Source of the DNA: a virus
Direction: 5' to 3' (one strand)
Length of the DNA: 64,000 nt
Virus record (IMG/VR): IMGVR_UViG_3300046000_004279
Coordinates: 46,889 to 110,888 of that record
A program made the translations under genes and the position numbers. Positions 39,793 through 48,813 of this stretch are shown here, one piece after another; the stretch's first letter is position 1, and each line of letters begins with the position of its first letter. The notes under the pieces are model-generated. The model made no database searches, was not told the origin of the DNA, and saw nothing but the letters and a program-made list of their open reading frames with translations.

Positions 39793-40779
39793 ATGACAGA
39801 TAAGACCTTACGCGACATTGGCAGACGTAATATAGATTTCCAGCGCGATCTGGTCAAAGAGGTTTTGCCTGAATTTTATGCAGCAGATTATCCAAATCTT
39901 GTCGAGTTTCTTGAAAAATATTACAAAAACCTTGACTCTGATGGTAACTTTTCTCGCAAGATCCATGACCTGTTTGCAACTCGCGACATTCAACAAACAT
40001 CTCAAGAGAACTTAACATATATTGAAGACGAGTTGTTGCTGGGTCAAAACTATCTTGAAGGTTGGTTGAACTCTCGTCAAGCTGCTTTGTTGTCTAACAA
40101 CTTCTATAGATCCAAAGGCACAAAGTACAGTATCGAACGGTTTTTCAGAGCATTCTATGGCCAAGATCCAGTTGTAGAGTATGGTAAAAATTATGTGTTT
40201 ACTATTGGTCAAGATATTGTTGGTCCAAGTAGTGGTAAGTATCTTATTAATGATAAAGTTTACCAATTTTGGGGTATCTTAATTAAAGTGGGTTTACCAG
40301 CTTCTGAGTGGTTAGAACTTTATAAACTGTTTGCCCACCCCGCCGGAATGTATGTTGGTTCCGAAGTTCAATTGGTCAGTGTCAACGGCGATATTAGTTT
40401 TGGCAATATGCCAATTGCTATTGCATCTGTAGACGTCCCAGTATTCTCTGGTCTTGCAACAATTACACCATTCGTGTTTACTGATATTACTGGTATCGAC
40501 ATTAACGACTCTGCAGGCAACTCTTACAGATACAGCCTTGATACGACCGTTATCCAAATTAGCAACAAGTTAGCGGATCAAACTGTTGGATTCTTGGATT
40601 CTGCTGAACCATTCTATAAAAACTTCAAGGATCTTACAAAAGCTGCATCGCCAACATTCGACGAAGATTCAAACGGCGCTGGCTCATCGATGAGAATGTC
40701 AAGTGAGTTTGTAACCTTTGACCTAGACAAATACGATGTTTACCTTGATTCAGACGGCGTGGGTAATCTTGTTCCATAA
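39793..40779 (+). CDS. baseplate wedge/structural protein downstream of gp6
   Basis: The 328-residue protein starts RDIGRRNIDFQRDLVKEVLP, with a conserved helical part through FLEKYYKNLD and SNNFYRSKGTKYSIERFFRA, typical of the gene after gp6 in marine T4-like phages. It probably takes the place of gp7 in the wedge, but T4 gp7 is far larger, so homology is not asserted. ATG 39793 is chosen; the longer frame begins inside gp6. A late promoter follows the gene. Confidence 0.75.
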   Translation: MTDKTLRDIGRRNIDFQRDLVKEVLPEFYAADYPNLVEFLEKYYKNLDSDGNFSRKIHDLFATRDIQQTSQENLTYIEDELLLGQNYLEGWLNSRQAALLSNNFYRSKGTKYSIERFFRAFYGQDPVVEYGKNYVFTIGQDIVGPSSGKYLINDKVYQFWGILIKVGLPASEWLELYKLFAHPAGMYVGSEVQLVSVNGDISFGNMPIAIASVDVPVFSGLATITPFVFTDITGIDINDSAGNSYRYSLDTTVIQISNKLADQTVGFLDSAEPFYKNFKDLTKAASPTFDEDSNGAGSSMRMSSEFVTFDLDKYDVYLDSDGVGNLVP

Positions 40780-40783
40780 CCGA

Positions 40784-40791
40784 TATAAATA
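40784..40791 (+). promoter_or_regulatory. T4-type late promoter box
   Basis: An exact TATAAATA lies 27 nt before the ATG at 40818 and 5 nt after the preceding stop. Confidence 0.78.
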
Positions 40792-40817
40792 AAACAAAAG
40801 AGTTTTAGGGATTTAGC

Positions 40818-41837
40818 ATGTCAAGACAAACCGTTAATATCGGCACAATAGCAAATGACACTACTGGGGATACCCTCAGACAGGCTGGTAACAAAATTAA
40901 TTCAAACTTTGCAGAGATATACACATCTTTGTATGGTGATAGTGTAACTGCAATCAGTACGCTAACTCTTTCTAACAATGCTATTATCTTTGAAGGATCC
41001 TCAGCAGATTCTTGGGAAACTACTTTTACATTGGTTAATCCAACGGCGGATAGAACAATTAAGCTACCAGATTACACTGGTACTATTGTAGTTGACTCTG
41101 CCACACAGACTCTGTTGAACAAGACTTTGAAAACGCCAGCGTTTACACGCCCTACGATTAAGGATGCTGATTCAAGTCATTCATACACTATTGTTCCTGG
41201 TAATTTAACAGGTAATAGAAATATTAATCTTCCTGTTTTATCTGATAGTGATACTATAGTATTTGCTAGCCTTACACAGACACTTACCAATAAAACTCTG
41301 ACATCACCAACACTTGTCACTCCAAAGATTGACTCAACAATCCAGGATTCTGCAGGCAACCCACTGATTGGTCATTCTGCTGCAGTCTCTGCTGTCAACT
41401 ATATCCAAATCAACAATGCTGCGACTGGTAATCATCCTGGAATTGAAACGGTCGGCACCAGCTCAAATATTAACTTGACGCTGGCGGCCAAGGGAACTGG
41501 AACTATTCAAGTTCGTAGTCGCTTTAACTTGTTATCAGAGACACTAAATGCGGGAGCTGCAGTAAGTACATCGTCTCCCACAACAATATTTAACCACGCA
41601 ACAGCAGAAGCGTTTACCTTAGCTAATGGTGTTACTGAAGGTGATGTTAAAAAGTTTATTAATAGAGGCGCTGGTGAAGCTCGTGTCACTCCAGCCACCT
41701 TCCCATATACAGGTAAAACAAAATTTACATTAAAACAATTTGGTGCAGTTGAAGCCGTTTGGGCATCATCGGGTTGGTTCTTACTGGGCTTAGACTCTAG
41801 TCACGATTCGTCAGCACGTTACATCTTTATTAGCTAA
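40818..41837 (+). CDS. virion structural protein / fibre-like
   Basis: The 339-residue protein begins RQTVNIGTIANDTTGDTLRQ followed by AGNKINSNFAEIYTSL, a very common N-terminus of fibre or baseplate-attached proteins in T4-like marine phages. The middle carries repeats of the form TLTNKTLTSPTLVTPKI, as seen in many phage fibres. The C-terminus forms a small beta domain. It probably attaches between gp6 and gp8 proteins. Confidence 0.75.
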   Translation: MSRQTVNIGTIANDTTGDTLRQAGNKINSNFAEIYTSLYGDSVTAISTLTLSNNAIIFEGSSADSWETTFTLVNPTADRTIKLPDYTGTIVVDSATQTLLNKTLKTPAFTRPTIKDADSSHSYTIVPGNLTGNRNINLPVLSDSDTIVFASLTQTLTNKTLTSPTLVTPKIDSTIQDSAGNPLIGHSAAVSAVNYIQINNAATGNHPGIETVGTSSNINLTLAAKGTGTIQVRSRFNLLSETLNAGAAVSTSSPTTIFNHATAEAFTLANGVTEGDVKKFINRGAGEARVTPATFPYTGKTKFTLKQFGAVEAVWASSGWFLLGLDSSHDSSARYIFIS

Positions 41838-41849
41838 TAGGACAATTCA

Positions 41850-43217
41850 ATGTCAGCAATCATTACTGAGCGCATTAAAAAACTTATGATCCAGAATCTG
41901 TATGATGATATTACAGACTCTGCTAACAATTATTATATCGCGATTGGTCGTTCACAGGATTGGGATAGTGCTGATGATGCTCCTACACCAATACCAACAG
42001 ATCGCGAAATTCGCAATTTTAGATTGAGTGCGCAGTCAGCCAAACAAGTAACAGACTATTCTTTTGTTATTCCACGTTTCAATTGGTCAACTGGTACAAC
42101 ATATTACGGATATGACGATAACACAACTGGACATCCTCTAAACACATATTACGTGATTACTGATGACCAAGGTGTTTACATATGCCTACGTCAAGCAAAA
42201 AACACTGCTGGTGCAGCAGTCCCTTCAACTGTAAAACCAACTGGTATCTTAACTACTCCTTTTATTACAGCTGATGGTTACGTTTGGAAGTTCTTGTATA
42301 CAGTTGGTACAACCTATGCAAACAGATTCCTCGCTGCAAACTATATGCCAGTTCGTTTACAAACATTAACTGACTCAAACTCACTAGCCGTTGAAATTGA
42401 ACAAGAGACAATTCAAAACGCAGCGGTTGCTGGTCAAATTGTAGATATTCAATTAATTACTGGTGGTAGTGGTTTCACTTCTGCCCCAACGGTTACAATT
42501 GTGGGTGATGGTACATTGGCCCGTGCGGCCGCTACCGTTTCTGGTGGATCTGTTACAAAAATTACACTTGCTGAAAGTAACGGAACTATTGTGACGGGTA
42601 GTGGATACAGCTTTGCTGAAGTAAGACTTACTGGTGGTGGTGGAACTGGAGTCACTAGTAGAGTTGTTTTGGGCCCTAAAAATGGTCTTGGCGCTGACCC
42701 AAGAGATGATCTACGTGCAACAGCAATTATGTTCAATACCAAACCTGATGGAACAGAAGGCGGAACTTTTGTTGTTAACAACGACTTCCGTCAACTTGCA
42801 TTGGTAAAAAATCCAGAATTGTCTGACAGTGCTGCATTATTTACCGCAGCTGCGGGCAATATGCTTCGTAGATTAAAATTTGCAACAATTTCAACAGTGT
42901 TCAGTGCAGACCATACGCTTTTGGGTGCCACATCTGGTGCAAAAGGATATGTTAATAAGTTTGACTCAGATGAGGTTTGGTATCATCAAACAGAAGATAC
43001 TGGATTCATTCAATTCTCTGAAGGGGAAGTCGTTACTGAGACAGACGGTGCAGGCACTGGTACATTGCTAAGTGTAGGCGCGGATTCGGATACAAGAGCA
43101 TTTATTGCACCAGACATTGATCCGCTTAGTGGCGAGATCCTATATATTGAGAACCGTTCGGCAGTTCAAAGAACTGTTGGTCAGGTTGAAGACATTAAGA
43201 TTATCGTACAGTTATAA
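41850..43217 (+). CDS. 8: gp8 baseplate wedge protein
   Basis: The 455-residue protein matches gp8: YYIAIGRSQDWDSADD, then PTPIPTDREIRNFR, DYSFVIPRFNWSTGTTYYGY, DGYVWKFLYTV, and a C-terminal SGEILYIENRSAVQRTVGQ followed by VEDIKIIVQL. T4 gp8 is 334 residues; an insertion of about 100 residues with Gly/Thr-rich strands (about 205-285) explains the length. Confidence 0.88.
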   Translation: MSAIITERIKKLMIQNLYDDITDSANNYYIAIGRSQDWDSADDAPTPIPTDREIRNFRLSAQSAKQVTDYSFVIPRFNWSTGTTYYGYDDNTTGHPLNTYYVITDDQGVYICLRQAKNTAGAAVPSTVKPTGILTTPFITADGYVWKFLYTVGTTYANRFLAANYMPVRLQTLTDSNSLAVEIEQETIQNAAVAGQIVDIQLITGGSGFTSAPTVTIVGDGTLARAAATVSGGSVTKITLAESNGTIVTGSGYSFAEVRLTGGGGTGVTSRVVLGPKNGLGADPRDDLRATAIMFNTKPDGTEGGTFVVNNDFRQLALVKNPELSDSAALFTAAAGNMLRRLKFATISTVFSADHTLLGATSGAKGYVNKFDSDEVWYHQTEDTGFIQFSEGEVVTETDGAGTGTLLSVGADSDTRAFIAPDIDPLSGEILYIENRSAVQRTVGQVEDIKIIVQL

Positions 43218-43226
43218 GGATACGAC

Positions 43227-46200
43227 ATGGTAACCTCTGTTATTAAGAACACTTTCCTAACTACCTATCGTGACGATTGGAAAGACAGCGACAATTATCA
43301 CCGTATCTTGTTTAACAATGGTCGGTCTTTGCAAGCTCGTGAGCTTACGCAAATGCAGACTATTCTACAGAATCAAATTACTAAATCTGGCGACTTCTTG
43401 TTTAGGGATGGATCTCCTATATCTGGAGGTCAGATCCATCTTTCAACTTCAGCAGAGTTTGTTAAGTTAAATACGGCCGTATACAATTTACCTGTTGACC
43501 CTACGACAATTATTGGTGATATATTTACTGGATCGACGTCTGGAATTGAGGTTCGTATTGATAAAGTGGTTGTTGCGGAAGGTGCAGATCCAGCAACTCT
43601 TTACATATCATACATTGATAACAATAGTTTAACTGCCGCAGACACGACTGCCCCACTTAGGTTAAATGCTGGAGAGACACTAACTGGATTATCAAGCGGT
43701 GTAACTCTACGCGTTCAATCAACAAACACAACTGTAAATCCTTGCGTTGGCCGAGGTTCAACTGTCAGTATTGCTTCTGGCACATACTATGTCGCTGGGC
43801 ATTATGTTTTTGCTGATAATCAAACATTGGTTATTTCAAAGTACTCAACTACGCCTACAGAGAACGTTGGTTTTATCGTAACCGAAGATATTGTAACAGC
43901 TTCCGATAACTCTGCACTTTATGATAACTCTGGTCCAAACCCCAACTTATCAGCCCCAGGGGCGGATCGTTATAGAATTAAATTGACTATCGCTAAAGAA
44001 AGCGAAGTCGACTCTGGTACTGTATTTTTTAATGTTGTTAAAATTGATAATGGGTACATTGTTCAAAGTGCTGATGAGGGAACATCAAGTATTCTCAATA
44101 CTATTGGCGATATTATGGCCAAAAGAACTTCAGAAGAATCTGGTAACTATGTTGTAGATCCATTTATTATAAAGGTACAAACTAATGAAGATAGTGATCA
44201 AAGATTAGATATTGCAGTGGGCCCCGGATTAGCTTATGTTAATGGGTATCGCGTTCAAACCCTAGCTAACACAAACTTCACAATTCCAAAACCGCGTGAT
44301 ACAACTCTTTACCCCAACCAAGTTTCTGCTGTTAACTATGGTAACTATGTAATTGCATCTACGTTGAAGGGTCTTCCAACCATCAACACACTTGCTACAG
44401 TAAATCTAAGAAGTGCAATCACATACGGTGGGTCAACAATTGGAACGGCGCGGGTTCGTGCAATAGAAGAGAATGGCGCTAACTACAATATTTATCTGTT
44501 TGATGTAACAATGAGTGGTGGTAATAGCTTCCGTTCTGTTAGATCAATTGGTGTAAGCTCTGTAAAATATGCAGATTTGATTTTGGAAGACGGTGTAGCA
44601 ACTATTATTGATACGTCAAACAATAATTTGTTCTTCGATCTTCCACGTTATCGCCCAAGTGAATTATCAGATATTGTGTTAACAACTCAACGGCTGTTTA
44701 CTGGAACAACAAGCGGTGCGGGATCTATAACACTAACCGCTGGTACAAGTGAAGTGTTTGATGACGCTAATTCATGGATCACTGTTACCGATAGTAGTGG
44801 CACAGTTACATCTCCATCAATCTCTATCGTAGCACCTTTCACATCAGCGGTATTAACAGGATTACCATTCTCATCAGCTGTTACTGTTGCTGCATATGTT
44901 CAAAAGAACGCTGGATCTGTCAAGACAAAAACACTAACCAATAGAGCTACAACATACACTCCTGATGGTAGTGGTAATATTACACTTGATCGTGCCGATG
45001 TATATCGTATTAACTCTGCAAAACTTGGATCGTCAGTTGGTGCGGACATTACAAGTTATTACACTTTCATTGACGGTCAAAATGATAATTACTATGGTGT
45101 TGGCCAATTATTATTAAAACAAAACAAGACACCCCCTGTCGGTAACATCTATGTTGATTTTGATTTTTTCAACCACGGTGCTAACGGCGATTTCTTTGCT
45201 GCAAATTCATATACTGGTCAAGTTGCCTATGAGAACATACCATCACATACCCAAGCGAATGGTGATGTGATTAATTTGAGGGATGTTCTTGACTTTAGAC
45301 CACGTATTAATGATGCTGGAACAGGATTTACTGGTACGGGCGCTGTTCGTGTTGAACTTCCAAAAAATACTGACTTAGTAAACTTTGATGCTTATTACTA
45401 TAGAGCTCAACGCGGATTAATATCTATCAATCCAGATGGTTCCATGACGGTTGGAACAGGACCATCACTTGTAGTTGATCCAAAATATCCTGATGTGCCG
45501 CCTGACAGTCTTGTACTATATCGATTTGCAATCAATCCATATATGGTTGATGATTTGGATATGACAAGCGAATATATGCGCTACAGACATTACGACATGG
45601 CGGCAATTGGTAAGTTGGAAGATCGTTTAGATCGACTTGAAGAGTTAACTACTTTATCACTACTAGAGCTTGAAACCGCTAATATTCGAGTTCTTGACTC
45701 GGCGGGTGTTGATCGTTTGAAGGCTGGTTTTACTGCTGATAATTTCAGCAGTCATGGTTATTCTGATTTTAATAATCCAGAATATGCTGCATCTATCGAC
45801 TTTCAACGTCGACAACTTCGCCCAGAATTTGTTCAACGTTCTATTGAATTGGTGTACGATTCTGCGGCTTCTGTAGGAACAATCCTAAAGGGCGATACTG
45901 TTTACATGCAGTATTCAAATACTCTGTGGAAACAACAACCGACATTCACATCTAGCGAAGATGTTACATCTTTTGAAATTGCAAAAATGGTTGGAGAGAT
46001 TAAACTTTCACCAGCTTCAGATGTTTGGTTTGACGAAGAAACAAAACCTAAGAAAATCGTTGACGGTGGATTCGACCTTGATGTTAAATCGACAAGAACG
46101 TGGGCTGGATGGAATGGTGATTGGTCTGGATGGGACGATACTGAACTTGCTGCATTAAAGGTCGGTGATGATTTAAACTCAGGAACCGTTACAGATACAG

Positions 46201-46970
46201 GTACTCGTACATACAAATCAGGCAATTACAAATACACTGTAAAAGATCGAACCAAGTATACAAACGAAGTTTCATCAATATACACCGTTAATGTCCCTGG
46301 TCCAAGACTCGTTACTAAGAAATCTATTCCATATCAACGTGCAAAGTTTGTGTTTTTTAAAGCTACAAACCTAAGACCGAATACTAGATTCTTTGCTTTC
46401 TATAATAATACAAATGTAAGTAGTTGGATTAATACCAGTATATCTTTTACGAATTATGGATCTCTGTCTAGAACATCGCCTTATCTAGAAGCGGGTAACA
46501 TCTATAACGCTAATACTCAGTTTCCAGCAAGTTTGGGTGGTCCAACTGATATCTATTCTAACGCTGATGGGACTATTGAGGGTGTGTTTTTAATTCCAAA
46601 TACATCTACTTTAAAATTTCCAACAGGAACAAACAAATTAACATTAATTGATATTAGCGTTTTAAATTTAGATACAGCTATATCTTATGCAGAAGCCGAT
46701 TTTACATCATCTGGCATGTTAACAACATATCAAGATCAAACAATTAGCACACGCATGGTAAAAATAGTTACAGATACAGAACAGTTGGATCCAATTCAAA
46801 TTAGTAAAACAAGAATTCCAAGAGATCCGCCAGAACCATCGAAACCAACCCCAAGAGAACCAACTGGTAATAACTCTGGCGGAGGAGGTAATGGCGCCCA
46901 AGTTCAGAAAATGCCGGTTTGCAAACCGCCGAAGGTTTCGAACGGTGGTGGGGTCGGAAAGCCCCGCTAA
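43227..46970 (+). CDS. large baseplate/virion structural protein (DUF4815 type)
   Basis: The 1,247-residue protein opens with FNNGRSLQARELTQMQTILQ, the hallmark of DUF4815 proteins in marine T4-like phages, and has YVNGYRV at about 340. The later half contains VLDFRPRINDAG, and KLEDRLDRLEELTTLSLLEL as a coiled coil. The end is Pro/Gly-rich (PRDPPEPSKPTPREPTG). It probably occupies the place of gp7 or gp10 in the outer wedge. This is a family-level call; the exact wedge position is inferred. Confidence 0.78.
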   Translation: MVTSVIKNTFLTTYRDDWKDSDNYHRILFNNGRSLQARELTQMQTILQNQITKSGDFLFRDGSPISGGQIHLSTSAEFVKLNTAVYNLPVDPTTIIGDIFTGSTSGIEVRIDKVVVAEGADPATLYISYIDNNSLTAADTTAPLRLNAGETLTGLSSGVTLRVQSTNTTVNPCVGRGSTVSIASGTYYVAGHYVFADNQTLVISKYSTTPTENVGFIVTEDIVTASDNSALYDNSGPNPNLSAPGADRYRIKLTIAKESEVDSGTVFFNVVKIDNGYIVQSADEGTSSILNTIGDIMAKRTSEESGNYVVDPFIIKVQTNEDSDQRLDIAVGPGLAYVNGYRVQTLANTNFTIPKPRDTTLYPNQVSAVNYGNYVIASTLKGLPTINTLATVNLRSAITYGGSTIGTARVRAIEENGANYNIYLFDVTMSGGNSFRSVRSIGVSSVKYADLILEDGVATIIDTSNNNLFFDLPRYRPSELSDIVLTTQRLFTGTTSGAGSITLTAGTSEVFDDANSWITVTDSSGTVTSPSISIVAPFTSAVLTGLPFSSAVTVAAYVQKNAGSVKTKTLTNRATTYTPDGSGNITLDRADVYRINSAKLGSSVGADITSYYTFIDGQNDNYYGVGQLLLKQNKTPPVGNIYVDFDFFNHGANGDFFAANSYTGQVAYENIPSHTQANGDVINLRDVLDFRPRINDAGTGFTGTGAVRVELPKNTDLVNFDAYYYRAQRGLISINPDGSMTVGTGPSLVVDPKYPDVPPDSLVLYRFAINPYMVDDLDMTSEYMRYRHYDMAAIGKLEDRLDRLEELTTLSLLELETANIRVLDSAGVDRLKAGFTADNFSSHGYSDFNNPEYAASIDFQRRQLRPEFVQRSIELVYDSAASVGTILKGDTVYMQYSNTLWKQQPTFTSSEDVTSFEIAKMVGEIKLSPASDVWFDEETKPKKIVDGGFDLDVKSTRTWAGWNGDWSGWDDTELAALKVGDDLNSGTVTDTGTRTYKSGNYKYTVKDRTKYTNEVSSIYTVNVPGPRLVTKKSIPYQRAKFVFFKATNLRPNTRFFAFYNNTNVSSWINTSISFTNYGSLSRTSPYLEAGNIYNANTQFPASLGGPTDIYSNADGTIEGVFLIPNTSTLKFPTGTNKLTLIDISVLNLDTAISYAEADFTSSGMLTTYQDQTISTRMVKIVTDTEQLDPIQISKTRIPRDPPEPSKPTPREPTGNNSGGGGNGAQVQKMPVCKPPKVSNGGGVGKPR

Positions 46971-47016
46971 TGATAAATATGAATATCTTGCAAGTCAATA
47001 AAGGCTGAGAAAATAA

Positions 47017-48606
47017 ATGGCACAAAATTATACATCACGTTATTATCACCCAATTGCTCAAACGTTTCACGTTAATAATGATCAGGGAGTCTTTATTACT
47101 CAATTAGGACTATTTTTTACTCAGAAGTCTACGCGATTTCCTGTGTCAGTGGAGATTAGGCCAACTCTTGCAGGCGCGCCAGATTCTTTTATTGTTTTGC
47201 CAGATTCGGTTGTTACTAAATCCCCAGGAAGTGTTAACGTAGCTTCCAATGGTTCTGCAGAGACATTATTTGAATTTGATGAACCAATATATCTTGCGCC
47301 TAAAACTTACTATGCAATTATTGTAAAAACATACGCCACTGGCGCAGATGGATATAATGTTGCAACAGCTAAACTCGGTGAATTTTTGTTTGGATCAACG
47401 GTGACTAGATTCACGGGTGATTTAGATCCTGGGGTGTTTTTTAAGTCTTCAAACGCAGTCACTTGGACCGAAAATCAAGAACAAAATCTAAAATACAAAT
47501 TGTATCGTGCTTCATTTACCCCAACAACTGCTTCGGCTGTTTTTGTTGATGCTAACACACCGCGCAGAAAACTAGCGGCGGATCCGTTTTATGTTGACTC
47601 TGGATCAAATTCAATTATTGTGTCGCACCCTAATCACGGTTTTCAAGTAAGTGATCGTGTTTATATCTCAGGATTAACAGCTGCTACTCGTTATAATGGT
47701 ATTTTGGGATCAAGTATTGTTGGTCGTAACTTAATCACTGCTGTTGACGGTAGTGGGTATAGCTTTAATGCTGACTCAAGTTCGACTAGCAAAGGTGATT
47801 TTGGTGGTAGTAGCATTTTGGCTACACAACAATATTTAATGGATGTGGGTCAATTACAAATCCAAGCGGCCGTGCCGCCGACAACTACTATAACATATAG
47901 TGGTGAGTTTACGACATCTAAATCTTTTGCTAGTGCCACAGAGACCGCATACGCTTCTGGGGATCTTATATTTATCGAAAATCAAAAAGATATATATTTT
48001 GCTCAGCCACACGTCATTATGAACGACTCAAATGAAGTTCTCAATATTGGTGGTGGTACATCAACGACTATTACAGGTACAATGAATAGAGCATCAAGTA
48101 ATAATTTTATCGCTCCCGCCATTGATTTGCAAAGAGCTAACCTCTTAGCTATTAACAACCTTATTGATAATCCAGATTCGGTCGCAACAAGTGGGTTTAA
48201 CGTACCACTGCAGTTTGTTGCTGAAACAGATCGGTCTGGGGGATCATCACTAGCTAAACACATTACAATTCCAATCACATTGGCAGAGCCTGCTGTTGGT
48301 GTTAAAATTATCTTTGCGGCTAATAGACCAGATGGAACAAACTTTAAAGTATACTATAGGGTTGTAGAAGCGGGTGCTGATGTTAATATTAAAACACTAC
48401 CTTGGATTGAAGAGTTAATCGACGTTCCTATGCCAACAGACCAAAATCCAACTAAGTATAGAGAATACAGATACACAGTTGGTGGTGAATATATTGGAAC
48501 AATACAACCGTTCACCAAGTATCAAGTGAAGATTGTTATGACTTCGGTTTCTTCATCCATCATTCCAAGAATTAAGGATCTGAGAACCATTGCATTGGGT
48601 GTATAA
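47017..48606 (+). CDS. virion structural protein following the DUF4815 gene
   Basis: The 529-residue protein starts NYTSRYYHPIAQTFHVNNDQ, with LYLAPKTYYAIIVKT-like strands (APKTYYAIIVKTYATG). These features resemble the receptor or fibre-attachment part that follows DUF4815 proteins. The C-terminal domain has YRVVEAGADVNIK and ITLAEP. It lacks fibre repeats. It shares its stop region with the next ATG (TAATGG). Confidence 0.7.
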   Translation: MAQNYTSRYYHPIAQTFHVNNDQGVFITQLGLFFTQKSTRFPVSVEIRPTLAGAPDSFIVLPDSVVTKSPGSVNVASNGSAETLFEFDEPIYLAPKTYYAIIVKTYATGADGYNVATAKLGEFLFGSTVTRFTGDLDPGVFFKSSNAVTWTENQEQNLKYKLYRASFTPTTASAVFVDANTPRRKLAADPFYVDSGSNSIIVSHPNHGFQVSDRVYISGLTAATRYNGILGSSIVGRNLITAVDGSGYSFNADSSSTSKGDFGGSSILATQQYLMDVGQLQIQAAVPPTTTITYSGEFTTSKSFASATETAYASGDLIFIENQKDIYFAQPHVIMNDSNEVLNIGGGTSTTITGTMNRASSNNFIAPAIDLQRANLLAINNLIDNPDSVATSGFNVPLQFVAETDRSGGSSLAKHITIPITLAEPAVGVKIIFAANRPDGTNFKVYYRVVEAGADVNIKTLPWIEELIDVPMPTDQNPTKYREYRYTVGGEYIGTIQPFTKYQVKIVMTSVSSSIIPRIKDLRTIALGV

Positions 48607-48812
48607 TGGATAATTATATTAAGGTTGATGGTCAACCAAGTCTTGTTCGTGATAGAAACTCTGGCGCTATAATCAATATAAATAGCACTGAGTTTGAAAA
48701 AGCGCGCTTAGCTAAGCAAGCCAAAAAACGTCAAGAACAAAAGCTGCAAGATCTAGAGAATGACGTAATTGAAATAAAAGCCTTGCTCCGACAACTGATA
48801 GAAAAGAGCTAA
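48606..48812 (+). CDS. small coiled-coil structural protein
   Basis: The 68-residue protein has a short N-terminal strand region (VDGQPSLVRDRNSGAIININ), followed by a basic then acidic coiled coil (KKRQEQKLQDLENDVIEIKA). Similar small proteins sit between wedge and fibre genes in marine T4-like phages. It starts on the TAATG overlap. Confidence 0.68.
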   Translation: MDNYIKVDGQPSLVRDRNSGAIININSTEFEKARLAKQAKKRQEQKLQDLENDVIEIKALLRQLIEKS

Positions 48813-48813
48813 G